A stretch of DNA of 64,000 bases from Erythrocercus mccallii (taxonomy: Eukaryota; Chordata; Aves; Passeriformes; Dicruridae), in assembly GCA_013397435.1 (NCBI GenBank), contig VZRG01000269.1, forward strand, positions 1-64,000, read 5' to 3'. Shown here piece by piece: positions 46,845-57,260 of this stretch (positions are counted from its first letter, which is position 1; every line of letters starts with the position of its first letter). Both the position numbers and the translations under genes were made by a program. Below the pieces are notes generated by a model. That model made no database searches. It was not told where the DNA came from and saw only the letters and a list, made by a program, of their open reading frames with translations.

Positions 46845-46886
46845 CACTAACCATATTTTCTCTCTCTTTTTGTCTTCTAGGTAAGT
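46845..46886 (+). promoter_or_regulatory. Candidate recursive (zero-length exon) splice site
   Basis: CACTAAC (46845-46851) is a near-ideal branchpoint. Thirty bases after its A comes a pyrimidine tract (46855-46878, only one purine) ending TCTAG at 46880. The very next bases are GTAAGTG, a full-strength 5' splice site. An acceptor fused to a donor with no exon between is the signature of recursive splicing, by which very long introns are removed in steps. In vertebrates such sites usually serve long neuronal genes and are followed by a short recursive exon with its own donor. Possible donors downstream are AAG|GTGATG at 46947 and GTAAGT at 47016. This would imply that the window lies in a long plus-strand intron. 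It could also be a chance match. Confidence 0.45.
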
Positions 46887-47021
46887 GAAGCTTTGATTTT
46901 CCTATGCATAGAGTACCAGTTGACTGGGGCATGATGGACTGAGAAGGTGATGTGTTCCTTGGCTCAAAGGCCAGTGAAGAATGTCCAACCTCAGGTGTTT
47001 ATGGCTCTCCTGTTCGTAAGT

Positions 47022-49800
47022 CTTTGCTAGGAAAAGTGTTGGAAAAAGACATGTCTTGTGACTGTGTGATCCAGTGGTTGGGATGGTTAAGCTGCATTGC
47101 TTTATACCTTGTCAGTGAGTCATTGTCTGTGTTGGGGTGCTTACAGCACACATATGTACATGGTTGTCCTGGCCTGGGCTAATGGAATGTCATCTGCGGT
47201 CAAAAGCGTATCTAATCTTTATTTGTCAGCATTCCTCTCCCCCAGGCTGGTTTATAATTTGATCATTGAGCATTACCCATGCATTCTCTCTTTAGCATGA
47301 GTGTCAGAAGGGCATGCTGGTCTTGGAACAGGCACTTGTGCAATTCCTGCCTTGTGGTGACAGTAGTGCCCCTGTACAGCTGCCGTGCAAGTTGTGTGGG
47401 AACAGCAGGCTGTAGTGTGCCTGCCAGGCTGATTCCCCTTTCAGACACCATGTTCTTGTGGTGCATGACCTGAGCCTGACAAAGTACTTTTGAAAATATA
47501 TTTTTACCACTCTTATTTCCACTTGGCACTGAAGTCCTGATGACAACATTTGAAATCAAGATTTATGTCTGTATGGATTTAGCATGGAGTGAGCTGCATT
47601 TCATTCTTTGGCTTTCAAGTTCCTTACAGCTGCCTCTATACCATCTACCTTGTTACATACTGAGCCTGTACAGCTCTCCAGGGAATAGCTTTGGGTTTGT
47701 GCATTTGGCTTCCAGGATCATACAAATAGTGTATGATTCAGTGTTGCTCCTCCTCTTTTTAAGCCCACAGGCATTATGTGGTAGACCACATAATGCTGGT
47801 GTGGGAGACCAGCAAATAACATGTTTGGAAATCCAAGTACAAGTGAACTACAGAGTTTTGTGTATACATATAAATTCTAGTCATACAGAAACATCAAACA
47901 GACTTCATATATTTTAATTCTTTTAACTTTTCACAGTAGGAGACAGTATTGAATAACTGATTTTAATTTATATCATTTATACAGCGTGTGTATGTGCTTC
48001 TGCTTACAGTTGCAGTGTTGTGCTCCTGTTTATTTAGAGAAGCTTTCCAGATTATCTGTGCTATCTTACTGGGTTTAGCTAGCAAGATAAGAATTGCTCT
48101 TTGTTCTGGTTTTGTCCAAAAATGGAGGTTTATGATAATGTGGCATTTCCTTAGCATGGTCATCATTACTTAGCATTCCTGCTGGGATATCCCTGCTGTC
48201 TCTGCAGAGGAATTCTGTTGGATGACTGAGGTTCTGTTACAAAACAAGGAAATGGATGAGAAAACATTTTTCTGAGCAGACCAGATGGAATAATAAGGGG
48301 TTTAGAAGCTATGTGGAGGCTGAGTCGGAGATACAGACTTGAACCACTCAACTAAGTCTAAGGGAAAGAGAGTAAGGAACAGAAGAGAAGAACAAATAGA
48401 ATTTGTCTTTTGTACTACTCTGATGTTTTCCATCTTGAGTTCACCAGTTTTGCAGCTTTAATACAACTGTTTTGTACTCAAAGTTGGTCCCTTTTGCTGT
48501 TGCATTATCTGAGGCAGACATTACCTGAGAGACAGAGTGTGAGGCTTGTGTCTGTTCCCTGTGTCCTGGAGGCTATGTGAGTGGGGCAAGCTGTCTTTCC
48601 GTAACACCTGTGTTACTGGCCTGTGCGTGCCAAGCTTTGGACTTGTCTCTGTATTCAGAATTTTCATCTGGCCATCTTATCTGGAGCAGTCTTCTATAGG
48701 GCTCTTTGTGGCTTTGGCTTGTCCCTTTGGATTGAGTTTGCTGCAAAGAATATTATTGCTGGTATAAAGCTGACATTTCCCTCTGATGAGCTTCAGGATG
48801 TACATCACAGGAACAAACGTGAAAACTGAAAAGCGGATAGTGTAGTATATTAGCTGAGCTCAAAAGGGTTTTCAGCGCAGAAACTGACAGACCAAAACCT
48901 AGAATCCCCACCTCCCTGACACTTTAATGTATTCAGATCCCTGTTGCACATTGTAGCCATGACAGACGATTCCAGGGCAGAGACACCTTGTGCAGTGACA
49001 TCGTCACAAAGCTGTGTAATTAGTTCAGAAGCTACAGAGCCAGAGAGAATCATCTCCTGTCCATGTTCAGATGCAGAGTTCAGTGAAGAAATGCTTTTGT
49101 ATTTGTTGCAGCCAAGTCCTGTTGCATAACCAATGCATCCTCAACATCACAGCTGGGGGTAGCAATTTCTGCTTTCCCTCTAGCCTAAAGGAAAACAGGA
49201 GTCTCAGCTGGAAGAGCCACACCAGGGTGTGACAGAGTCCTGACATGTGGACCCCAGGAACCCAGATCTTCCCTCTGCATCTCTTTTCGTAGTCCAGTGT
49301 GAATTTTCTCAGTAAGAGGAGCAGCCTAGCCCACGCTTTTCTGCCCTCTCAGCTGTACCAGCATGTCTCTGTGCAGGTGTGTACTGTTGAGCACATCCAA
49401 AGCCTCTCTGTAGGAAATCCCCCTCAGTGCTCTCTTTTGCTTTGTTTCTCTTCAGCCAGATCAGTTCTTTTGTCGGATTCATAGCACAGTCTCACAAAGT
49501 TCTGCTGTCACATCCTAGATGCATACATAGGGACAAGAGTAAGTGAAGGGAGAGACAGGCTGGAATTGGCTTGAGAACGTGTGACATCGGAGACAACTTT
49601 ATTTCATGGTAATTTTTTTCATATCCCTTCTTTTTTCCTTCATAGCTCCTGCTGTCCTTTGATAATATAATAGTATCCTTAGTCCAAAAAGACTCAAGGT
49701 TTTAAAAACCGGAAATAGATGTGGAATTCCGTTTATTTAGCATCTGGTTCTCCAACATCTTGATGATTAGGAATTTATCTGAAAGGCTTTAAATAAGTTC
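47022..49800. other. Unique non-coding DNA, no gene seen
   Basis: Only short frames, none recognisable. It holds the perfect inverted repeat at 47771-47796, annotated separately. No RNA gene or named transposon. Confidence 0.5.
47771..47796. repeat. Perfect 12-base-arm inverted repeat, 2-base spacer
   Basis: GCATTATGTGGT, spacer AG, then ACCACATAATGC. All 12 base pairs match. No direct repeats or transposon body flank it, so it is not obviously a transposon end. It could form a cruciform or bind a symmetric dimer. Confidence 0.85.
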
Positions 49801-50215
49801 CTTAGTCACATGACCCAAAGAGCTGGCACTTTTAAGAAAACCCTAAAGCTGTGGTGAAATTAAATAAATCAGTCGAGCTGCCATTTGTTCAAGCAGCATC
49901 CTTCTGTGGTCACTGGGGAGTAAGGAAGAAGTCTTTGCCCAAACAGGAATACAAAAGAAATCGTCAAATCATTTATGGCAGCTTCCTTATCGTTATCATT
50001 AGAGCTAATGCCATCATCATTTTCCCCAGTGAAAGCAGGGCCTCTGGGGCCTCTCTGCTTCCTGACGGTGGAGACACCCATGTGCATATTAATATGCAGC
50101 TCTGCTTATGCTAATGGCTGCTATTTGTAACATTAATATTTTTTTCCACCATAAAAAAATAACAACAATGATAATAATGCTTTGTCTTGAGGATTTGAGC
50201 TCTAATGTGCTTTGC
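49800..50215. promoter_or_regulatory. Candidate developmental enhancer with POU palindrome
   Basis: About 400 bases of repeat-free, information-dense sequence. At 50083-50098 lies a perfect 16-base palindrome TGCATATTAATATGCA. It contains two inverted POU-type ATGCAT/ATGCAA-like half sites around a TTAA centre, like dimeric Oct sites. An ATGCTAAT octamer variant follows ten bases later at 50108-50115. CpGs are kept in GTCGAG, ATCGTC, ATCGTT and GACGGT. It ends in an AT-rich tail with ATAACAACAATGATAATAATG. Conservation is inferred from composition and motif symmetry, not shown. Overlapping open frames on both strands show no domain. Confidence 0.45.
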
Positions 50216-52060
50216 AGGAATTCAAGGGGAAGAAAAAAGCCTCTGACCTAATTTTTTATATCCTTGAGGGAAGACCAAATTTGTAGGTGGTGTAGGTGCT
50301 GAAGTGCTTGCCCTCCTCATAAGCACTGGAAAGGTCAGTGGGGAAACTGCTCTACCTCGTGCATAAGGTGAGCAGCAACATCATTCACTGTGATTGCTCC
50401 AGTTTCCTGCTGGAAGGTCCTGTTTGGACTGAATCAGCACAACTGGCTGTGCTCCTCATGGTCAGCCCTCTCACCTGGGCTGCACTGATGAGCAACACAC
50501 TGGTGCTTGCCCTGGGTGATGGAAAAGCGGGGAGAGCAACTACTTGTGTCTGGGTATGTCTCTGTTGAATTTTGAGTGCTCCCTGGGTGGTTTCGAGGCC
50601 AGTCTGTGTGACCTTGCAGTCAGCAGGCCAAACAGCCTCTGGGCATACTCTGTGTGCCTGGATGTGATGTGGCATGAGACATGGGTCTGGGAGCAGCTGG
50701 CTTCCTTTTGCTCTGAAGAAAATATCCATGATGAATGGCACAGATCTTGTTCCTACCTTGTCTACCCAACAAACCACCATTGTTGGTTTTGTTCTGATAC
50801 CATCCGCTACTGAAGGAAAATTTCATTTCCAAGTCCTTTTCCATATTACTGCAGTCACTGTAGCCAGTATCATTCTGCTCCTTGAGGTGCTGTGCAAATG
50901 CAGATCAGGAAGGCTGGGATTTTTTCAAAGGGCTTCAGTTTTTTAAGCCTCTCAAGCTTTTGGATTTGGGTTGCTGAGTACCTGTTTTATTTCCAAGCCT
51001 CAGTGTATTCCCCTGGCCTCTGGGCAAATGTCCAAGTGATGCAAACAGGGAACATCAGGTATAGAAGGCAAAGGGATAAACAAACAAACAAACAAAAGAG
51101 AAAGTAACAGAAATCTTGTCAGGTTGGCTCCTCAACTCTAAGATGCCAGCAAAGTGTTTGGTGCCCCATCCGGGGCAGTGGGGCATTGCCTGACTGTTCT
51201 GCAGGACATGTGCTGAGTGGCATGTTGTTAACATTGGTTGTTGGATGTAAGTAAATAAAGAAAAGTTAAAAGATTTTTCAGGATGAGTGAGTGAGAACCT
51301 TTCACAATGTCTATAATTGGTTACTCTGGGAGCATATGATGATATTTAATAGGCCCCTCAGTGGTAATTTTAGTAGCCTTTCCTAATGCCTGACAAATAC
51401 TGAGCACGGCATACTTTGCTACTTTAATTAAAAACTCTTTAAAGAAAATGTCAGTGGTGTTCCAATAGCCTGAGGTTTATTTGGGAGTGTGGGGGAAACT
51501 GTTTCTTCTTGGAAAGAAGACAAAGAAGCCACTTTTCTGTGTGGAACTGTGACTTGGATGAGGACTTGTCTTTTCTTACATCTTGTTTATTTTGAAGTGC
51601 CTGAATTTTGAAGTGTCTCAAGCTCCTTTTTCTTGTACTGCAATGGATTATTTGTGCATTAAGTGCTTATAGTGGTATTTACTATTTTACTTTTTGACTT
51701 GAGGGGAGAGAGGGAAGAAGAGATCACACCATCTGTTGGATCCATATATTACAACATTTGGTGAGAGAAGAAGAAAGCTACAAGGAAAAAAAAAGGTCTT
51801 AAAATTACTACCCTTTCAAAGCTGGTATTTGGAGGTGTCCCTTCTCAATATCAGTTGTCTTGCTGCCCCAAAACATGAGTGTCTTACAAATTACCATGTA
51901 CCTTAGAGATAACCAGCACTGTCTTCCCCAGTCTGTGCCCCACAGGAAGAGTTTCTGTCCTTATTGTTACCTACCTCTATGTTCAAGACATTTGGGTCAA
52001 GGCAAAATTTACAATTTGGTGCTTTTCATTATAACCCTTCCAGGGTTTAATAACATTATT
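50216..52060. other. Unique non-coding DNA, no gene seen
   Basis: Frames on both strands near 50385-50946 overlap and are unrecognisable. Includes the (AAAC)n run at 51076-51097. No RNA gene. Confidence 0.5.
51076..51097. repeat. (AAAC)n microsatellite
   Basis: Five to six AAAC units on the plus strand, ending in AAAAGAG. Confidence 0.75.
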
Positions 52061-52185
52061 AAAAACCAAAACCAAACCAAACCAACCAACCAAACAAAAA
52101 AAAAACAAAAACACCAAACAACAAAAAAAAAACCCCAAACCAAAACAAAAAACCAACCAACCAAACAAAAAACCCCAACAAAAAA
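52061..52185. repeat. 125-base tract composed only of A and C
   Basis: From 52061 to 52185 the plus strand has no G and no T. It is a non-periodic mix of AACC, AAAC, CAAAA and A-run units with ACCAACCAACCAA twice. The complement is thus only G and T. Open frames across it (lysine/threonine/glutamine on plus, phenylalanine/glycine/leucine on minus) are artefacts. It parallels the tract at 3541-3776 but has no CR1 tail beside it. Confidence 0.9.
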
Positions 52186-55100
52186 GCCCTACCTGACAAC
52201 TTCTTGAAGCCTCATGGGACATGAACATTTAAGCAGATATCACAAAATGAATTACTTGTGTCTGAATCATATGATTTAGGAATACTTTCAAAACAATGAA
52301 ATTATACTTATAGCTTAACATAAACTAAAAATTGTATCATTTTTAAAGTACCCTTGTGCAAATAATGTTAAGTTTAAAAATGCCCATAACTATTCTACTC
52401 TGATTTTTTTTGTCCTTTTGTATCACAGCCCCTGTGGCATGAAAACTGAGAGGACCTTACAGGAGGTGGAAGATGGGTTTAACTGTTCAAATTCCTAGCA
52501 CTTTAAATTGAAAACTATAACACTGAGCCCATTGGACCTTCATTGTTCTTAAGAAGAAAGCAAGTTGACCTTTGTAGTGCAGTCAAATCCTGAAAGTAAA
52601 CAAAGAGAGTAACTGGAGAAGAATTAACAGAGGTATTGGACAGTCTTTCAGGAAGAGTTAGCTGAAGGTGTCATTGACAACAGAGGAGGGAAGTGTTTCA
52701 CAGGATACTTTTGCAAAAGAAGGGGGCTTCAGCTTTCCTTTTAGGAAATGATCCTGCAGGAAATTCTACTGTTTAGCATTCTTTTTGTAAATTTACTGTC
52801 GCTGCATTGACTCTAGAAGAGTTGGTCCCATTTTAAACTTTATGATGTCATAAGTGTAGAGTCTTCTCCCAAGGTTCACAATTGGATACTTCCCCTTTAG
52901 AGAAAGGTCAGTTATGGTTGTACTGAGAACACACTGAGAATGATTTGAGGGTTGTTTAAATTGCCCTTTGAGATGTATTGATCTTAATGAAAGGAAAATG
53001 TGTCCTCTTGTGGCAAGGAAGATAGGGCTGAATCTGCTGTGTGAGGGCAGCTCTGTGGCTAGATTTGGTTAGCAAAATCTCTTGGTTTTGCTGCACAGCT
53101 CTGTCTTGAATAGATGGAGATGTTATGTCCATTTGTGTGTTTTCTGTGCCTGCACTGGCAGGATTTTCTAAATACCTGTGGAGAGGCACAAGGTATTTGT
53201 CAAGCGCAGTGACATAAAAGAGATGTTGTGGGAAATTATAGCACTGGCAGTTCAGCTCTAAGGAGGGCAGTAAGTCTTTATGGATTCTCTGGTACCTTTG
53301 AGTAACACACAGTGGATTTGTTCTCTAGGCTACTGGGTGCCTTCAGGATGCAAAGAAAAATGGTACTACAGGGAGTATCTGGGTTCACTGGAAGAAGCAC
53401 CATTGACTGTGCAGAACATACTCAAAACTTACTGGCAGTACAGCATTTTTGAGTCATGCCAAAAAATGATGCAGGGAGAAATAGGTGCAAAATGCATGTA
53501 GAAAGGGGCAGTACAGTTGCAGGGGCACCAGTGGCAAAAAGAAAGTGCAAACTTAGGAGTGAGGTGTGTATATTCCCTTGTATGTAGTCATCCTTGTGAT
53601 GCCTCCTCCTATTTATTGACCAGCAAGGGATCTCCTCATACTGTTTTTTTGTTCCCTAAGCTTTACAGGGCCTGAACTGGATGAAACACCTGCCCTTATT
53701 TGCAGTCTAAGCCCATGCATAGTAACAATGTAATCATCAGAGTCATAGTGACAAAGTCATTCATAGCAAGTGATATGGTTTATCACGTGTGACACATTTG
53801 TAGGTGTGTATGAGCTCGTTTTATCCTTTTCAAGGAGCCCAAAAGAAGTTTCTGTCCCAGGTAACTTCTCCCTGTTGGCTTCTCTTTGGCTTGGCGAAGC
53901 AAGCACAGGGCACAAAACTCAGTGGAGACTGTTTTCTTTTGTTTGTGCACCAGAGAAAGCTAGGATAGGTGATTTTCCCGATGTAGATCTCCTGGTTCAA
54001 AGGAATGCAAGGTTTTGTGCTCTATCTCTCCACCATGCACATCAGCTCTGCAAGTGTCTGTTGCCCCCTCGTGACATGAACTCCCAGACTGGAGCTCATT
54101 TGACTCTAAGGTTAATTTTCTTCAGCCACTGGCAGGCTGATTTAAGTGTCAGCTCATTATGATGGCAGTCTAATTAGAGCCCCATGATAGCCTTTGACCC
54201 TGGGAAATGACTTGGGAGAGAAGAAGCAAATAGGGTGATAAGCTTAGATGCTGGCACACAGGAGGAAATATATCCTGCCTGACGTTTGTGGGTGTCAACT
54301 TCAGTGTTATCAGATTGTCCTCTGGGAAGGACTGGTTATTAGTATTTATCTCCCTCACACAAATTCAGCAGCACTGACTTCCCTTGCTTCAAAGGGAGTT
54401 GCACCTTCTTCTTGCCAGGAATGGATTTAGTCCTTTGCCTTCATTTTCAAGGTGTATTTTGTGTAGTTTCAAAAAAGCTGATCACATCTCTTACTGGGTG
54501 GAAGAGCAAGTCTTTATTGGGACATATAAAATTTTTCCATGCCTATCTAGGAAGAGGAGCTGATTCTTTTTTTTTTTTTTTTTTTTTTTTTTCCCCTGGG
54601 CATAGAAATGGGAAGGAAAAAATATTCAGGTAAAACTAGTATTTCAATAGTACATATGGATCTGCATTCACATCCTAGAAAGCTGGGTTTTTTTTCTTTT
54701 GTTCCCATGTGACATAGCCTTTAGGAAAAAAAAGGGGGGTAGTCATCCTGATCTAAACATGTGAGACTCCTGCACAGCACCAGCAATATCTGAAGCAGAA
54801 CCTCTCAACCAAGCTTTTAGGAAAATGTACAGCTACAACAAATCCTGTCTAGAAATGCTGTCTGCCTTCTGCAGACAGGTTTTCCTTGTGCACCTTGAAT
54901 CATGCCATTTCCTGCACACCTCATCAGGAGCTCCTAGCACTCTATATATCTCCACATCTTTCCCTTTCCTGTCCTTTGATAGCTTTTATTTGCATTTTTC
55001 TCATATCCCTCAAAGATGGGGAAGTACCGGGTCTGCAATGATGGCATAAAGAAGCTTGGAGGATCCAAGCTGGATCCTCTGGAACTGAAAGCAGTGGCAA

Positions 55101-55242
55101 ATTTGTATCCCTTTCCTGTCCTCACCATACCTGGTGCATCTGAGGATGTCCTTTGGCATTCTCGGTCTGTGGCTGGAACCCTGGCAGACTGATCTATGAA
55201 ATCTCATGGTTTACTGTTGAGCAGGAGTAAGTTTGTCCTGCA
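52186..55242. other. Unique non-coding DNA, no gene seen
   Basis: Includes a T26 run at 54567-54592 and an unrecognised 58-codon frame at 55016-55192. A 130-codon frame at 53770-54162 has no domain. No RNA gene. Confidence 0.5.
54567..54592. repeat. Poly-T run (26 bases)
   Basis: Uninterrupted T26 on plus followed by CCCC. No transposon body ends here that I can recognise, so it may be an independent slippage tract. Confidence 0.85.
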
Positions 55243-55345
55243 TGGAACAGGCGGGGAAACAAAACAGAGAGCAGAGGTTTATGCAGAGCATCATAGCAAG
55301 TCAATGGCAGAGTGTACTAGAAATAAACTGTCTGCAGTTGTGCTT
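55243..55345 (-). mobile_element. MIR-like SINE, reverse
   Basis: The plus strand reads GGAACAGGCGGGGAAACAAAACAGAGAGCAGAGG, then CATCATAGCAAGTCAATGGCAGAGTG. This follows the reverse complement of MIR (ACAGATGAGGAAACTGAGGCACAGAGAGGTTAAG, then CACACAGCTAGTAAGTGGCAGAGCC). The match of block order is good over about 90 bases. It is an ancient inactive copy. Confidence 0.6.
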
Positions 55346-57054
55346 GACTTGACCCAAGGCTCATTGAAATAATTCAAGCTTTATTACAAGTCAGATCTTT
55401 TGATATTTGATATTTTTGTATGCAGGCAAAATTGTTATCCTCAGAAAATACCAGTTAATTGAAACCTTGTGTGGAATTGTCCCTACTTCAGCAAGGTTTT
55501 GCCAGGAAGAGTTTCACATTTCCAGATTTAAGTGCCTCCTCACCAAGCCAGAGAGGTCACACAGGAGTAGCCAGGAAGCTGGAAGCCAGATTTCTCAACT
55601 GGGATTGGAGACATGGGAAGGAGTCCTATGGGGAAGACATCCTTCTGAATCAAATTGAGCAGAGGCTGGAAAACAGAAGGCTAATGTTGCAGAGGAGTGA
55701 GGTCTTGCTTTTGCATTTGGTACAGAGTGGGGAGCAGGGAAGGTCATTATCCCAGTGTGGTCTTGGCTCAGTATGGTTGTGGAATGGGAATGACATCTTC
55801 ACAAGTGGTGTATGGGATAGAAGATTAATTTTCTGCCTACCCTTTCTAGCAGGTTTTCTAGACCTTTCCGTAATAGGTCCTATTTGGCAGGACTGATTTT
55901 CAGAAGGAACAGTAGAGAAGTTAACTTCTTGTAATAAAGAGGCACTTCAGTAAGTGTTCCCAGCTAGCATGCAATCTTATAATTATTGGCTTTTGTGTGT
56001 GTATAGTATCCTGCCTGTCTTCCCTTCCTCTATATGCATGCAGGCATTCACTCATTCCTATCTCCATCATCTTTAACTAAATTAGAGTAAAATACTTCAT
56101 TACAGAGACTTTCAGCCACGAGTGTGGGCCCCAGGGAGTTTATTTTCATACAAATGTATTATGCACAAGGTTGATCTGATCAAAGACAATTTGAACTATC
56201 TCTGCACCCCCAGGAAAATTCTTTCATAAATGTAAATGATGTGGCACTCCAAAGAACAGAAAAAAAGACAGAAGGAGAAAAGAGAAGAAAAGAAAGAAAG
56301 AATCTTTATGCTTATAGAAAGGAGATTATGGGCCACTGCAGAGGTACTGGGTCTTAAGTGCAGGATATGAAGCTGTCAGGGCTCTTTTGCCTGCCCTTTT
56401 CCTTCTCCCACAGTGTAGCCTTCCCGTCAAGCACCAAGCTGTTGAAAGGTACTGGAGGGGGAAGAGTGATGAATTAAGTATGTTTGAGATTATAATAACT
56501 GTTTCTATGGCAACAAGAAAATGCCCTCCATGGCTTTTGTTTGTGTTTTGAGCAGGGAGGCATGAAGTGAGGTTTGTAAACAGAAGGCAGTGGGAAGGGA
56601 TGCAGGCAGGGGACTTTGTGGCACCCTGCCCATGATACTGACCCACTTGAGGCAGACGTGGCTTCTGGTGTGTGGGGCTTTCTTCTGCCTTGCTTCAGCT
56701 GTCAGTTGCAACTTTGGCTTTGGACTTCTTCTGGGATGTGAGAGAGAGCAAGAGAGCAAAGACATGTGCTTTTCCAGATTATTCATTACTGAGCTGCTCA
56801 AAAATTGGTACCTATTGGACTCAGTGCCCCTCATGAGGATATTCAGGAGTGAGCCCATCATGCTTCTCCATGGGATTCCTCCACTCTGCATCATCATAGG
56901 GAGCCCAGACCTGACCCTGCAGGGATCGCCAAGTACAAGCAGCAAGCATGGAAGGTGAGTTAATCCCCACTTTCACAGAATATTAATCCTCCACACAAAT
57001 TCACTGGGCAGAAAGATGCAATGTAACTGAAACCACTTTGGCTTCCCCTCTCCA
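55346..57054. other. Unique non-coding DNA, no gene seen
   Basis: An A/G-rich tract sits near 56255-56305. Opposed open frames at 56505-56958 (146 codons minus, 122 plus) are not recognisable. A donor-like AAG|GTGAGT at 56952 ends the plus frame but has no acceptor that I can justify. Confidence 0.45.
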
Positions 57055-57260
57055 GCACTGCACAGAGAGACCTATCTATTATTAAAAACCCTATTAGTCG
57101 TGGTAAGATTGTACCACTCCCTCTCACTGTAGCTGCTGAGCGCTATCTAATTGGTTTTTATTACTACGCCATCCCTGGGAGTGTGTGGAGCTCAAATACA
57201 CATTTGCTAAGACGTTTGTGTTCACTTGTCCTCGTTGGGGATGCTTTTAAACCGTTTAAG
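57055..57260. promoter_or_regulatory. Candidate conserved non-coding block
   Basis: CpGs are retained at evenly spaced points (AGTCGTGG, GAGCGCTA, CTACGCC, AGACGTTT, CCTCGTTG, AACCGTTT) in otherwise CpG-poor DNA. AT-rich site-like words are ATCTATTATTAAAAACC, GCTATCTAATTGG and GGTTTTTATTAC. This composition is typical of constrained enhancer DNA. Neither strand has a long open frame here. Confidence 0.35.

Noticed and set aside
56505..56958. Opposed frames with a hydrophobic stretch and a donor-like AAG|GTGAGT at 56952
   Set aside because: No acceptor or start context supports an exon, the hydrophobic part resembles no known protein, and both strands are open.
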